Shown here: in pieces, positions 1-8,411 of the stretch | Numbering within the stretch: position 1 is the stretch's first letter | Layout: each line of letters starts with the position of its first letter | Assembly: GCA_946411385.1 (NCBI GenBank) | Contig: CAMKDV010000001.1 | Coordinates: 62,001-126,000, forward strand | Source: an uncultured Bacteroidales bacterium | Lineage (GTDB): Bacteria; Bacteroidota; Bacteroidia; Bacteroidales; Paludibacteraceae | Length of the DNA: 64,000 nucleotides | Direction: 5' to 3' | Translations under genes and position numbers: made by a program | The notes under the pieces: model-generated | Told to the model about the DNA's origin: nothing | The model's input: only the letters and a program-made list of their open reading frames with translations | The model's database searches: none

Positions 1-542
1 AGATTAGCCACTATAGGGTCACTCCAGTCCCTATCAAGAAACTGCTGACGATATGCCTCCATATCGCCGGCATCAAAGAGCCATTGCGCAAACGGCATTT
101 TCCACGGCGATGCTTCCCAAATATGTTCGCCAAACTCTTCCACGACAAGCCCTTGCATGTAGGCGTTAAGCATCCTCATGGCGATGCTTAGCTGGCGTTG
201 GTTCGGACATATATCATAGATGTCTTTCTCGCTGACATTTAATTGTATGTACGCATCGTTGAGCTGATTGAGTTCTGCTCGCAGGTATCCCCAATCATCG
301 GCTATAACTTCTTGCTCATAGCGTTTGAAGATCAAGTCCCGGTTCTGCTCGTTCTCTATATCAAGCGGAATATTGCGTCGCTCGCCCTCGTCGCTATTGA
401 TAAGCAGCACAAGCAGGTAGGCAGCACCCAGGAAGCCGCCAATCAGAATAGGCTCATCCGCCTCGGAATAACTATACACCAAATGATGCGCCTCATACCG
501 CATCCGGTCGTTGAAAATATAGTTGTCTAACAGTTTAGCCAT
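1..542 (-). CDS. unrecognised protein, partial (runs off the left edge)
   Basis: An open frame begins with ATG at 540-542 on the minus strand and stays open to the edge, giving at least 180 residues. The protein starts MAKLLDNYIFNDRMRYEAHH, has one short hydrophobic stretch (about residues 38-50, GFLGAAYLLVLLI), and is otherwise acidic and probably helical. I do not recognise a family. It lies 34 bp downstream of the DUF4954 gene, and a TATCTTTG promoter element lies in that gap, so it can be transcribed separately. The C-terminus is missing only because the window ends. Confidence 0.75.
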   Translation of the reverse strand, partial: MAKLLDNYIFNDRMRYEAHHLVYSYSEADEPILIGGFLGAAYLLVLLINSDEGERRNIPLDIENEQNRDLIFKRYEQEVIADDWGYLRAELNQLNDAYIQLNVSEKDIYDICPNQRQLSIAMRMLNAYMQGLVVEEFGEHIWEASPWKMPFAQWLFDAGDMEAYRQQFLDRDWSDPIVAN

Positions 543-551
543 AGTCCGCTA

Positions 552-559
552 CAAAGATA
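552..559 (-). promoter_or_regulatory. candidate -7 promoter element TATCTTTG
   Basis: On the minus strand this reads TATCTTTG, a match to the Bacteroidota -7 consensus TAnnTTTG, ending 9 bp before the ATG at 542. No clear TTTG -33 element is visible at the right distance, which would fall in the end of the upstream gene. The very short leader makes this a weaker call than the other promoters here. Confidence 0.45.
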
Positions 560-576
560 CGAAAGTCAGAATAACG

Positions 577-2556
577 TCAGGATATTGTTTTCAGCCGGGA
601 GAGGATGTCATTGCCAAGTACGGACTTGAGGCGGATGTGATCCAATACGGCCAGGACAAACGAGTTGCTCTCAAACTTGCCGCGAACGTTCTCAAAATCA
701 AGGCTGTTCTGCTCATCGTCGCCATCGGCGCCAAAACCGGTGTGGGCATTCAGACTGAACTCTTTTTTCGCATCGTTATATACCATTCGATCCAGACCTA
801 CTACCGACTCCTGCCATTCCACAACGGCACGGATGATGTCGTCAAACTCCACTTGATCGACCGTCTTGCCCCATACCTGCTCCAGCTTGTCGAGTGCCCA
901 CGTCCATTCGTAGGAGTAGTAGCGCTCGTGCATGATGGTGAAACGCTGATGCACCTGATCCAGGCTCGTGATGCTTCCGTCCTGAATAGCATCGAGCAGA
1001 GCCATTATCTCCGATTTCGGTGCAATCAGACCCGAACAATCAATCCACTCGCCCAAACCGATGCGGCTGTCGGGCTGCAAGAGCTGACGGATATCCTCGA
1101 TGCTATGCCACTCATGTTTGCTCAATCGCGAGATGAGCGAGTTGCCAAGGAACTTCTTTATTCCAATGGTATACAGATTGATACCTTTGTGCAACGAGGA
1201 ATTGCGAATCTTGCAGTTCTGGTAGGAATAGACCTCCGTACCTTCACCCGACAAGCGCATCAACTCGTTGAGCACCTCACGGCCATGATACATCTTCTGT
1301 ATCGTATACGGCGAGAGCAGGTTATAGTTGATCAGGTCGAGCTTGTGCGGGTCTTTGCGGTTATCACGTTTCGGCCATTTCTGTGCATCACGTATCGTGC
1401 CTACCGAGCGCAGGTTGACAGCCGGAACGATATAACTCTCCGTGGCGTTCTCGATCAGGTAGGAGAAAGGCAGCGCCGATGTGTCGGAGTGCTTGGTATG
1501 GCGTCCCATCACCAGCGTGAAAGCACCTACCTTAGCCGGCCATAGCAGGTACGAATCCGAGGTAGTCTTGGCGCCACGCTCCGCCATGCCCTGGTGGATA
1601 GGTCCGAGCTTGTACATGTGGTTCGACTGGTTGCTGCCCGAACCGGCATTCAGAAACGAGAACATGCCCGCAATGAGCAAAGTAGATTTGTGATGCGTCA
1701 CCGTATACGGTCCGGCAAAGATAGCCGTAGCCTCGCCATGAAAACCCTGACAATTGCTAAAGAACAGCGAATCCAGGGCAGAGTAGTGCTTGCCCATCTC
1801 GCAGCCCTGACCAACGAAACACTTGCTAACCAGCGTGCTATCCGTGATAGATACGCCCGAACAGATGATAAAATCGTTGCACTTGACGCCCGAACCGATC
1901 TTCACCGGAGCAGACGCATTGGAGTTGATAGAGCCGTTCTTGAGCACGGATGCACCGCCTATCTGCGCGTTGCTGCCGATGCGTACGTTCTTGAGGCTTC
2001 CGCAGTTGATGATGCGTACGTTGTTGCCTATGTAGCCCATATCAGAGCGTTGCGTCTCGGCATAATCGTCAATCATCTTCGTCAGCGCGGCAATCACCTC
2101 CGGACGATGGCGGTACAAAGTAAGGATGTACGCCATGTGAGCCGACAGATGGTCGAAGATAGGTATCTCCCGTCCGCCACCTTCGTTCATCACCGGTACA
2201 CGCACGCCGTTGCCGAACGTACTGGTACCATCCACAACGATGGAATTGACATTCTCTATGCAGGTGTCGTTGCCTACATGGTAGTTGGCCATATAGTTGT
2301 GCACATTGTAGATGTGGACGTTATCGCCAAAAGTGCAGTTATGAATAGCAGCGCGATACAATCCGCTATGCACAGTGAAGCCGCCGGGAAGGGTATACTC
2401 CGTCTCCAGTCGGCCTATACGTACTTTGCCTGAAAAAGCTACTTCACGAATATACTCGGGGTGAAAAGGCTCTGCTACTTCTATCAGCGACCAATCACGA
2501 GCCTTGCAGCCTTGCGATTGCAGCTGCATTATTTCGGTTTGGGTCAGTTGTCTCAT
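577..2556 (-). CDS. DUF4954 family protein with left-handed beta-helix fold
   Basis: About 659 residues. Residues about 45-340 contain many hexapeptide-like turns (IGNNVRIINCG, VRIGSNAQIGGASV, VKIGSGVKCNDFIICSGVSI), typical of a left-handed parallel beta-helix such as those in acyl and nucleotidyl transferases. The overall sequence matches what I know of the Bacteroidota-specific DUF4954 family, whose reaction is not established. ATG at 2556 is preferred over an in-frame TTG at 2565. It lies 27 bp downstream of dihydrofolate reductase, so it is probably cotranscribed with the thyA-folA pair. The C-terminal third is alpha-helical and not repeat-like. Confidence 0.85.
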   Translation of the reverse strand: MRQLTQTEIMQLQSQGCKARDWSLIEVAEPFHPEYIREVAFSGKVRIGRLETEYTLPGGFTVHSGLYRAAIHNCTFGDNVHIYNVHNYMANYHVGNDTCIENVNSIVVDGTSTFGNGVRVPVMNEGGGREIPIFDHLSAHMAYILTLYRHRPEVIAALTKMIDDYAETQRSDMGYIGNNVRIINCGSLKNVRIGSNAQIGGASVLKNGSINSNASAPVKIGSGVKCNDFIICSGVSITDSTLVSKCFVGQGCEMGKHYSALDSLFFSNCQGFHGEATAIFAGPYTVTHHKSTLLIAGMFSFLNAGSGSNQSNHMYKLGPIHQGMAERGAKTTSDSYLLWPAKVGAFTLVMGRHTKHSDTSALPFSYLIENATESYIVPAVNLRSVGTIRDAQKWPKRDNRKDPHKLDLINYNLLSPYTIQKMYHGREVLNELMRLSGEGTEVYSYQNCKIRNSSLHKGINLYTIGIKKFLGNSLISRLSKHEWHSIEDIRQLLQPDSRIGLGEWIDCSGLIAPKSEIMALLDAIQDGSITSLDQVHQRFTIMHERYYSYEWTWALDKLEQVWGKTVDQVEFDDIIRAVVEWQESVVGLDRMVYNDAKKEFSLNAHTGFGADGDDEQNSLDFENVRGKFESNSFVLAVLDHIRLKSVLGNDILSRLKTIS

Positions 2557-2583
2557 TTTAATCAATTGGGGTTATGCGCTATA

Positions 2584-3072
2584 TTAACGGCGCAGATATT
2601 CAGTAAAAATGTATGGATAAGGATGCTCGGCATCGGCAGGATGCTCCTCGGCGGCAGTCTGCTGCCAGATAGCGGGATCGATGACAGGGAAGAACGTATC
2701 TGCATCTTCCCAAGCGTGAGCAATATGGGTGATATACAGTTTGTCAGCCAACGGCATCATCTGCCTGTACACCATGCCTCCACCAATGACGAACGCTTCC
2801 TCATCCTTTTGCACAGCCTCTACGGCTTCCGGGATGGAATGGACGATCTCACAGCCCGGTTCGGCAAAAGCGGGATTGTCGGTGATGACGATGTTCCGGC
2901 GATTGGGTAGGGGATGCTTGGGCAGCGACAGATAGGTGCGCTCACCCATGATAACAGTGTGCCCCGACGTGATTTGCTTGAAGTGCTTGAGGTCGTTAGG
3001 CATGTGGCACAATAGGTCGCCCTTCTTTCCGATGGCATAATTCTCTGCTATAGCTACGATGATGGATAACAT
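2584..3072 (-). CDS. folA: dihydrofolate reductase
   Basis: 162 residues beginning MLSIIVAIAENYAIGKKG, the normal DHFR N-terminus. It reduces dihydrofolate to tetrahydrofolate with NADPH, regenerating the cofactor that the adjacent thymidylate synthase oxidises. The catalytic acid is in PNDLKHFK (equivalent to Asp27 of E. coli), and the NADPH-binding segments HTVIMGERTYLSLP and AFVIGGGMVYRQMM are intact. The frame stays open upstream to 3162, but that extension is only translated heptanucleotide repeat, so ATG 3072 is chosen. The position of the near-invariant Trp22 is occupied by Cys (LLCHMPNDL). It follows thyA after an 86-bp repeat-filled spacer. Confidence 0.96.
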   Translation of the reverse strand: MLSIIVAIAENYAIGKKGDLLCHMPNDLKHFKQITSGHTVIMGERTYLSLPKHPLPNRRNIVITDNPAFAEPGCEIVHSIPEAVEAVQKDEEAFVIGGGMVYRQMMPLADKLYITHIAHAWEDADTFFPVIDPAIWQQTAAEEHPADAEHPYPYIFTEYLRR

Positions 3073-3074
3073 AG

Positions 3075-3158
3075 ATAGTATTGACGATTGACAGATTGAC
3101 GATTTACGATTGATTGACAATTTACAAATAACAAATGACAAATAACAAATGACAAATT
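3075..3158. repeat. heptanucleotide array between thyA and folA
   Basis: The thyA-folA spacer is low-complexity DNA with 7-bp periodicity. Positions 3124-3158 hold five exact-length units (ACAAATA, ACAAATG, ACAAATA, ACAAATG, ACAAATT), ending one base before the thyA stop codon (3159-3161). Positions 3079-3123 hold degenerate TTGACGA/TTTACGA-type units. The array lets the folA frame extend into the thyA stop, creating a false longer ORF. Confidence 0.85.
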
Positions 3159-3953
3159 TCACACCGCCACCACTCCGGCTATATGCGGGTGGGGATCATA
3201 ACCAAGCAGCTCAAAATCTTCGTACCGGAACGAGAAGATATCTTTCACTTCGGGATTGATGTGCATCGTGGGCAACTTGCGCGGTTCGCGTGTCAGTTGC
3301 AAGCGCACCTGATCCAGATGGTTGAGGTAGATATGTGCGTCACCAAAGGTGTGAACAAAATCACCTGCTTCCAGTCCCGTCACCTGCGCCATCATCATCA
3401 GTAGCAGCGCATAGGAGGCTATGTTGAACGGCACGCCGAGGAAGATATCCGCACTGCGCTGATAGAGCTGCAGCGACAGCTTGCCATCCGCCACATAGAA
3501 CTGAAACAATGTATGGCACGGCGGCAAAGCCATTGTATCCACCTCCGCCACGTTCCACGCGCTGACAATCAATCGCCGCGAGTCAGGCGAACGCTTGATC
3601 ATGTTCACCAGGTTGGTTATCTGGTCGATGGTGCCACCCTTGTAGTCGGGCCATGAGCGCCACTGATGACCGTATACAGGTCCCAGATCGCCGTTCTCGT
3701 CAGCCCATTCGTTCCAGATGCGTACGCCATGCTCCTGCAGGTAGCGCACGTTGGTATCGCCCTGCAAGAACCACAGCAGTTCGTAGATGATGGATTTGAG
3801 ATGAAGCTTCTTGGTAGTCAGCAGCGGAAAACCGTCTGCCATATGAAAGCGCATCTGATGGCCGAACACGCTGATGGTACCCGTGCCGGTACGGTCGGTT
3901 TTCTTCACGCCCTCATCCAGTACGCGGCGGCAAAGATCGAGATATTGTTTCAT
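3159..3953 (-). CDS. thyA: thymidylate synthase
   Basis: 264 residues, the same length as E. coli ThyA. It methylates dUMP to dTMP using methylenetetrahydrofolate and yields dihydrofolate for FolA, the next gene. The active-site cysteine is in [13 protein letters not shown]. The dUMP-binding arginines and Ser/Asp/Asn are in [21 protein letters not shown], and the N-terminal phosphate loop is in [17 protein letters not shown]. The start at 3953 gives the standard [15 protein letters not shown]. The spacers on both sides (PorE gene before it, folA after it) are heptanucleotide arrays. Confidence 0.98.
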   Translation of the reverse strand: MKQYLDLCRRVLDEGVKKTDRTGTGTISVFGHQMRFHMADGFPLLTTKKLHLKSIIYELLWFLQGDTNVRYLQEHGVRIWNEWADENGDLGPVYGHQWRSWPDYKGGTIDQITNLVNMIKRSPDSRRLIVSAWNVAEVDTMALPPCHTLFQFYVADGKLSLQLYQRSADIFLGVPFNIASYALLLMMMAQVTGLEAGDFVHTFGDAHIYLNHLDQVRLQLTREPRKLPTMHINPEVKDIFSFRYEDFELLGYDPHPHIAGVVAV

Positions 3954-3970
3954 TGCTATTGACTATTTTA

Positions 3971-4066
3971 CAATTTACAATTTACGATTTATTGACGATT
4001 GTGTTCAATTGTGCAATTGTTTCAATAGTACAATCAATTGTCAATCGTCAATCGCTCAATTGTCAA
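3971..4066. repeat. heptanucleotide array between the PorE-like gene and thyA
   Basis: The spacer reads as degenerate 7-mers: CAATTTA, CAATTTA, CGATTTA, TTGACGA, TTGTGTT, CAATTGT and similar, continuing as TACAATC, AATTGTC and AATCGTC units. The stop codon of the PorE-like gene (4067-4069) lies at the array edge, within the repeat-like CAATTAG. No promoter or terminator is visible in it. Confidence 0.75.
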
Positions 4067-6133
4067 TTAGTACAACTTATACGTGGTACGCAAGACCTTG
4101 AACTCGGTACGACGGTTGATCTGATTGCATATCTCCTGCTGTTCGGCCGTCAGCGTGAGGATAAACTCCTCGTTAAGCGCTTGCTCCACAGGGATGAACG
4201 CATATTTCTGATGCAGTGCGGCATCCGCCACGACGGGCTTCTCCTCGCCATAGCCTACAGGCGTCAGACGCTCACGCTCAATGCCATGTGAGATCAGGTA
4301 GTTGACCACACTCTGCGCACGTTTGGCCGACAGCTCCTTGTTGGCGGCATCGTTACCCACATAGTCGGTATGTGCCGACAGCTCGATGGTGATGTTGGGA
4401 TTGTCGTTGAGAAGCTTTACCAGACTTGCCAGACCCGTCTCCGAGGCAGGTGTCAGGTCCCACTTGCCGAACTCATAGAAGATATTATCCATCGTCACCG
4501 GTTTGCTGACAGGCGTCAGGGTGAAATTGACGGTATAAGTCTTGCTGTCTTTCAGCCCGAAGGTCTCCAGCGATTGTTTCTCATTCAGATAGCCGCGAGC
4601 CGTACCCAGCATCACAAATTTGGCATCGCGTTGAATCTTGATCTTGTACGTGCCGTCACGCCTTACCTGCAGACGCGTGTTCGTGCCGTTATTGCCCACC
4701 AGACGGATCGTAGCATCGCTGACAGGATCACCGTTGTTGTCCGTCACCATTCCCTCCACGATAAACTCCATCTCGGGCAGGATGAACTGATAGATCTGGT
4801 CGTAGCCTTTCTTCTGTCCACGGTTGGACGAGAAGAAACCGTTCTCCGTCTCGCCCTCGAAGGTAATGCCGAAATCATCGTTGTTCGTATTGAACGGCGC
4901 ACCCATATTATATACCGCCCAACCCATACCGCTCAGGCTGTCGGCTGCTGTGGTGTCACGCACGGCTTTGAACAGATCCAAGCCTCCGTAGCCGGGATGT
5001 CCGGTCGATGCAAAATACAGATCGCCGTTGGCGCGGATAGTAGGGTAGAGTTCCTCACCGCTGGTGTTGATCTGCGGACCCATATTCATCGGTACCGACC
5101 ATTCCGAGCCGTTCATCTCAACAAACCATATATCTTTGCCTCCATAGCCTCCCGGCGCATCCGAAACGAAATAGAGGGTATCTTCGGTTGCGCACAGCGC
5201 AGGATGGCCCACGGTGATGCTACTGTCCTTGAACAGGATTACTTCCTGCGGTTCGCTCCACTCACCCGATGCGCGTGTGGAGGTGAAGATCTTGGCTCCG
5301 AGATCCTGTCCGTTGATGGGTTTGGAATAGGTGAAGTACATCGTCTTGCCATCGCGTGTGAAGCAGCATACGCCCAGTTCAGCCGGTGCGGCTTTGCCGG
5401 AAGAGGTGCTGTCGGCAGCCGATTCGTTGCTACTGCTCTCGCTGTCGTATAGGCCTTCAGCCAGTTCTATCTCTTCCCATTTGCCGGAAGCATTCTTCCT
5501 TGCCGAGTACAAGCGGAACAGTTGTCCGCCAGTGACCGGACTGCCCCGTACACCTTTCTTCTGCTTGCCTTTGCCGCGCTCCTGACGGTTGGATGTGAAC
5601 ATCAATGCATCCGCATTGTTGCCGATGAATTGCGGCGCGAAGCTGGAGCAACGCTTGGCTATGAAGTCCTTCGCCAGCGTCACCTTGTAGCGCGACGGCG
5701 TTTTCTTCCACTCCGCTGCGTTACGGCAAGCATACACACCCGCCTTGGCATGGTAGTTGGCGCTATCGTATTCAAGGTAGGTGAGGAAGGCTTTTTCGGC
5801 ATCCTTGTACTTGCCCTGATACATCAGCACCTCACCATAACGCAGGTAGGCAATCGAATCGGGATACTTGTATTTGATGGCAGAAGCATAGGCGCTGACA
5901 GCCTTGCCGTCGTTCAGGATGCGATAACACTCGCCCTGGTTGAACGATACATGCGCCTTCAGTTCGCGCTGCTTCTTGGCATCGATATTACGCTGGCATT
6001 GCTTGTAAATCTGTGCCGCATCGTAATATTCGCCAATAGCGAACTTCTTGTCCGCCTTTTTCACGCGCTGCTGTATACCACAGCCGGTAAGCAGCAGCAT
6101 TGCTGCGAGGATATATGCTAGTCTTCTAGTCAT
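4067..6133 (-). CDS. OmpA-family lipoprotein, PorE-like (type IX secretion)
   Basis: 688 residues. A lipoprotein signal ends in LLLTGC (Cys18). Then come tetratricopeptide-like helices (about 25-140), a PD40/WD40-type beta-propeller (about 165-450; FTSNRQERG, YFVSDAPGGYGGKDIWFVE, YFASTGHPGYGGLDLFKAV), a carboxypeptidase-regulatory-like domain (about 455-540; VEGMVTDNNGDPVSDATIRL), and a C-terminal OmpA peptidoglycan-binding domain (ELSAHTDYVGNDAANKELS). This order and length match PorE of the Porphyromonas gingivalis type IX secretion system, which anchors the machine to peptidoglycan. No other T9SS gene lies in the window, so function is by homology only. The gene start lies inside an 8-bp tandem repeat. 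Confidence 0.8.
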   Translation of the reverse strand: MTRRLAYILAAMLLLTGCGIQQRVKKADKKFAIGEYYDAAQIYKQCQRNIDAKKQRELKAHVSFNQGECYRILNDGKAVSAYASAIKYKYPDSIAYLRYGEVLMYQGKYKDAEKAFLTYLEYDSANYHAKAGVYACRNAAEWKKTPSRYKVTLAKDFIAKRCSSFAPQFIGNNADALMFTSNRQERGKGKQKKGVRGSPVTGGQLFRLYSARKNASGKWEEIELAEGLYDSESSSNESAADSTSSGKAAPAELGVCCFTRDGKTMYFTYSKPINGQDLGAKIFTSTRASGEWSEPQEVILFKDSSITVGHPALCATEDTLYFVSDAPGGYGGKDIWFVEMNGSEWSVPMNMGPQINTSGEELYPTIRANGDLYFASTGHPGYGGLDLFKAVRDTTAADSLSGMGWAVYNMGAPFNTNNDDFGITFEGETENGFFSSNRGQKKGYDQIYQFILPEMEFIVEGMVTDNNGDPVSDATIRLVGNNGTNTRLQVRRDGTYKIKIQRDAKFVMLGTARGYLNEKQSLETFGLKDSKTYTVNFTLTPVSKPVTMDNIFYEFGKWDLTPASETGLASLVKLLNDNPNITIELSAHTDYVGNDAANKELSAKRAQSVVNYLISHGIERERLTPVGYGEEKPVVADAALHQKYAFIPVEQALNEEFILTLTAEQQEICNQINRRTEFKVLRTTYKLY

Positions 6134-6147
6134 CTAGTCGTCTAGTC
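6116..6147. repeat. octanucleotide array spanning a stop and a start codon
   Basis: Four 8-bp units on the minus strand (GACTAGAC, GACTAGAT, GACTAGAA, GACTAGCA). The array contains the start codon of the PorE-like gene (6131-6133) and codes its residues 2-6, and it reaches the stop codon of the DUF1015 gene (6146-6148). The 12-bp spacer and both gene ends are therefore repeat-derived. Confidence 0.85.
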
Positions 6148-7387
6148 AAATTAGCTCATGGATGATGAGTCCCGAGCGCAGCTTGGGCTCAAACCATGTG
6201 GTCTTGGGTGGCATGATGTTACCGCTGTCGGCAATGTCGATGATCTGCTGCATCGTCACAGGGTAGAGCGCCAGAGCCATCTTCATCTCACCACTGTCCA
6301 CGCGGCGCTGCAGCTCTTCCAACCCGCGTATACCTCCCACAAAATCAATGCGTTTGTCGGTACGCAGATCCTTGATGCCGAGCAGATCATCGAGGATAAG
6401 CCGGCTGCTGACCGTCACATCCAGTACGCCGATGGGATCATCTGTATACGTGTCGGGATGGGCTGTCAGCTTGTACCAATGGTCACCCATATACAACCCG
6501 AAAGTATGCAATGCCTCAGGATGATAGATGGCAGTACCTTTGTCCTCCACGGTGAAGTGCTCGCCAAGCTTGGCGAGGAATTCCTCCTTGCTCATGCCGT
6601 TCAGGTCACGCACCACGCGGTTGTAATCCATCACATGCAGCTGCGTAGCAGGGAAACATACGGCAAGGAAATAGTTATATTCCTCGTTGCCGGTATGATT
6701 CGGGTTCTGCATCTTCTTCTCATGCCCAACCAGCGCAGCGGCAGCCGAACGGTGATGACCGTCTGCTATATACATAGCAGGTATCTCAGCCACAATGCTC
6801 GTGATGGCAGCTATCTGCTCTGGTTTGCTCACTACCCAGAACGTATGGCGGAAACCGTCCAGGTCGGATACAAAATCATACTCCGGCTCATGGCTTGTCA
6901 CCTCGGCTACGATAGCATCGAGGTCGGCACGGTCGGGGTAGGCGAAGAATACGGGCTCAATGTTTGCATTGTTGATGCGCACATGTTTCATACGGTCTTC
7001 CTCTTTGTCCTTGCGCGTCAGCTCATGCTTCTTGATGCGGCCTTCCATATAATCTTCCACCCAAGCCGCCACCACCAGTCCGTACTGCGTACGGTTGTCC
7101 ATGGTCTGGGCATAGATGTAGTATTGCTCCTTATCATCCTGAACGAGCCATCCGTTCTTGCGGAACAGACGGAAATGCTCTACTGCACTGTCGTACACGC
7201 GCGGATCATGCTCATCCGTGCCTTCCGGGAAATTGATTTCCGGCTTGATGATATGATAGAGCGACATGTCGTTACCTGCAGCTTCCCGACGTGCTTCTTC
7301 CGAGTCCAGCACATCATACGGACGGCTGCTTACTTGCTTGGCAAGCAGACGCGGCGGACGAATACCGCGAAAAGGTTTGATACGCAT
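6146..7387 (-). CDS. DUF1015 family protein
   Basis: 413 residues, starting MRIKPFRGIRPPRLLAKQVS. The family signature is visible in the N-terminal SRPYDVLDSEEARREA, in YIADGHHRSAAAALVG near the middle, and in the C-terminal region. DUF1015 is widespread and often sits near serine biosynthesis genes, but its biochemical role is not established. It lies 11 bp after the bactofilin gene and 12 bp before the PorE-like gene, consistent with one transcript started from the bactofilin promoter. Confidence 0.9.
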   Translation of the reverse strand: MRIKPFRGIRPPRLLAKQVSSRPYDVLDSEEARREAAGNDMSLYHIIKPEINFPEGTDEHDPRVYDSAVEHFRLFRKNGWLVQDDKEQYYIYAQTMDNRTQYGLVVAAWVEDYMEGRIKKHELTRKDKEEDRMKHVRINNANIEPVFFAYPDRADLDAIVAEVTSHEPEYDFVSDLDGFRHTFWVVSKPEQIAAITSIVAEIPAMYIADGHHRSAAAALVGHEKKMQNPNHTGNEEYNYFLAVCFPATQLHVMDYNRVVRDLNGMSKEEFLAKLGEHFTVEDKGTAIYHPEALHTFGLYMGDHWYKLTAHPDTYTDDPIGVLDVTVSSRLILDDLLGIKDLRTDKRIDFVGGIRGLEELQRRVDSGEMKMALALYPVTMQQIIDIADSGNIMPPKTTWFEPKLRSGLIIHELI

Positions 7388-7398
7388 AGAGTATTGAA

Positions 7399-7764
7399 TT
7401 ATTTGCTGTTAGCGGGTTTACTTGCAGCAGGCATTTGGCAGGAGCCATTGAAGAGCGCGTTCGGCTCTACGATAAGCGTCTGCGTGATCACTTCGCCTTT
7501 GATCTTGCCTGTCGAACGCAGCGCAAGCGTCTGACTGTTCGTAATCTTGCCGTCCAACATACCCATGATCTCGGCGTTCTGACAACTTACCGTACCTTTA
7601 ATAAGACCTTTCTCGCCAATTACCACTTTTCCTGCACATTGCATCTCACCTTCCACCGTGCCGTCGATGCGGATATCACCGTCGGCAATGATGGTACCGA
7701 TAATCTTACTGCCCGACGTGATGGCGTTGTACATCGTGCCGGACTGCTGTGACTGATTTGCCAT
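7399..7764 (-). CDS. bactofilin family cytoskeletal protein
   Basis: About 121 residues from ATG 7764 (MANQSQQSGTMYNAITSG). An in-frame ATG nine codons upstream exists but gives a non-conserved MFHLFRHRT extension. The core (about residues 15-100) is a run of short beta turns (SKIIGTIIADGDIRIDGTVE, VVIGEKGLIKGTVSCQNAEI), the beta-helix of DUF583/bactofilin proteins that polymerise without nucleotide and organise wall or envelope enzymes. The N- and C-terminal tails are flexible, as usual. It is first in the minus-strand unit that continues into DUF1015 and the PorE-like gene, with a consensus promoter 77 bp upstream. Confidence 0.9.
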   Translation of the reverse strand: MANQSQQSGTMYNAITSGSKIIGTIIADGDIRIDGTVEGEMQCAGKVVIGEKGLIKGTVSCQNAEIMGMLDGKITNSQTLALRSTGKIKGEVITQTLIVEPNALFNGSCQMPAASKPANSK

Positions 7765-7840
7765 AGTTCTATGTCTGAATAAATGAAACATTATTTTATT
7801 TTTCTACTATTGCGGAAAACCATATTCCCCAATGACGGTA

Positions 7841-7872
7841 CAAAGTTACTAAAAAAAAAGCATATTTGCAAA
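7841..7872 (-). promoter_or_regulatory. promoter of the bactofilin operon
   Basis: The minus strand carries TTTG (complement of 7869-7872), 20 bp, then TAACTTTG (complement of 7841-7848), a full match to the Bacteroidota TTTG-N19/21-TAnnTTTG promoter. The predicted transcript begins about 70 nt before ATG 7764. It is back-to-back with the DUF486 promoter. Confidence 0.85.
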
Positions 7873-7939
7873 TTTTGCAACCACTTTTTGCAATTTTTGT
7901 GTCAATTTATCTCAAATATACCTTCCATACGCCAAAGTA

Positions 7940-7971
7940 TTTGCAAATATCAAAAAAAAATAGTACCTTTG
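7940..7971 (+). promoter_or_regulatory. promoter of the DUF486 gene
   Basis: TTTG at 7940-7943, a 20-bp spacer, then TACCTTTG at 7964-7971, giving a start about 15 nt before ATG 7993. The -33 element lies in a TTTGCAAAT palindrome, as does that of the divergent promoter. Confidence 0.85.
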
Positions 7972-7992
7972 CGCGTTTAAAATTCATTTCCG

Positions 7993-8358
7993 ATGAAAGC
8001 CCTGTATACAATATTGCTTTTAGTCTGCTCGAACGTGTTCATGACCCTGGCATGGTACGGACACCTGAAGATGGCAGAAGTCAAATGGTTTCAGCATCTG
8101 CCATTGATAGGCGTTATTCTGTTCAGTTGGGGAATAGCGTTCTTTGAGTACTGCCTGCAAGTTCCTGCCAATAGGATGGGATTTCTCGGTAACGGCGGAC
8201 CGTTCAACCTCATGCAGCTCAAGATCATACAGGAGGTCATCACGCTTGCCGTGTTCATCCTCTTCTCCGCCTTTGCATTTCACATGCATCTCAAGTGGAA
8301 CCATGTAGCGGCATGTATTTGCATGATCCTGGCTGTCTATTTCGTATTTAGAGGGTAG
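7993..8358 (+). CDS. DUF486 family small membrane protein (DMT-like)
   Basis: 121 residues with four predicted membrane helices (about 4-22, 33-50, 71-93 and 99-118). The conserved DUF486 features are an N-terminal NVFMTLAWYGHLK and a central SWGIAFFEYCLQVPANRMG, followed by NGGPFNLMQLKIIQEVITL. The family belongs to the drug/metabolite transporter clan, but substrates are unknown. It is the only plus-strand gene in the first 16 kb, has its own promoter, and ends convergently with the Ig-like lipoprotein gene across a 7-bp repeat array with no clear terminator. Confidence 0.92.
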   Translation: MKALYTILLLVCSNVFMTLAWYGHLKMAEVKWFQHLPLIGVILFSWGIAFFEYCLQVPANRMGFLGNGGPFNLMQLKIIQEVITLAVFILFSAFAFHMHLKWNHVAACICMILAVYFVFRG

Positions 8359-8362
8359 TGGA

Positions 8363-8411
8363 TGATTGCTGATTGCTTATTGCTGATTGCTGAGCGCTGA
8401 TTGCTTATTTC
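8363..8411. repeat. heptanucleotide array (TGATTGC type) at a convergent junction
   Basis: Seven consecutive 7-bp units: TGATTGC, TGATTGC, TTATTGC, TGATTGC, TGAGCGC, TGATTGC, TTATTTC. The stop codon of the Ig-like lipoprotein gene (complement of 8405-8407) is inside the last unit. This fills the whole 46-bp gap between the two convergent genes. Confidence 0.92.

Noticed and set aside
523..1545. 340-codon plus-strand frame opposite the DUF4954 gene
   Set aside because: It is antisense to a well-supported beta-helix protein, has no family resemblance and a composition typical of a codon-bias shadow.
3073..3162. 30-codon N-terminal extension of folA
   Set aside because: The extension is translated heptanucleotide repeat overlapping the thyA stop; DHFR homology starts at ATG 3072.
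6158..7534. 458-codon plus-strand frame opposite DUF1015
   Set aside because: It overlaps a recognised gene along its whole length and crosses into the bactofilin gene; no protein-like motifs.
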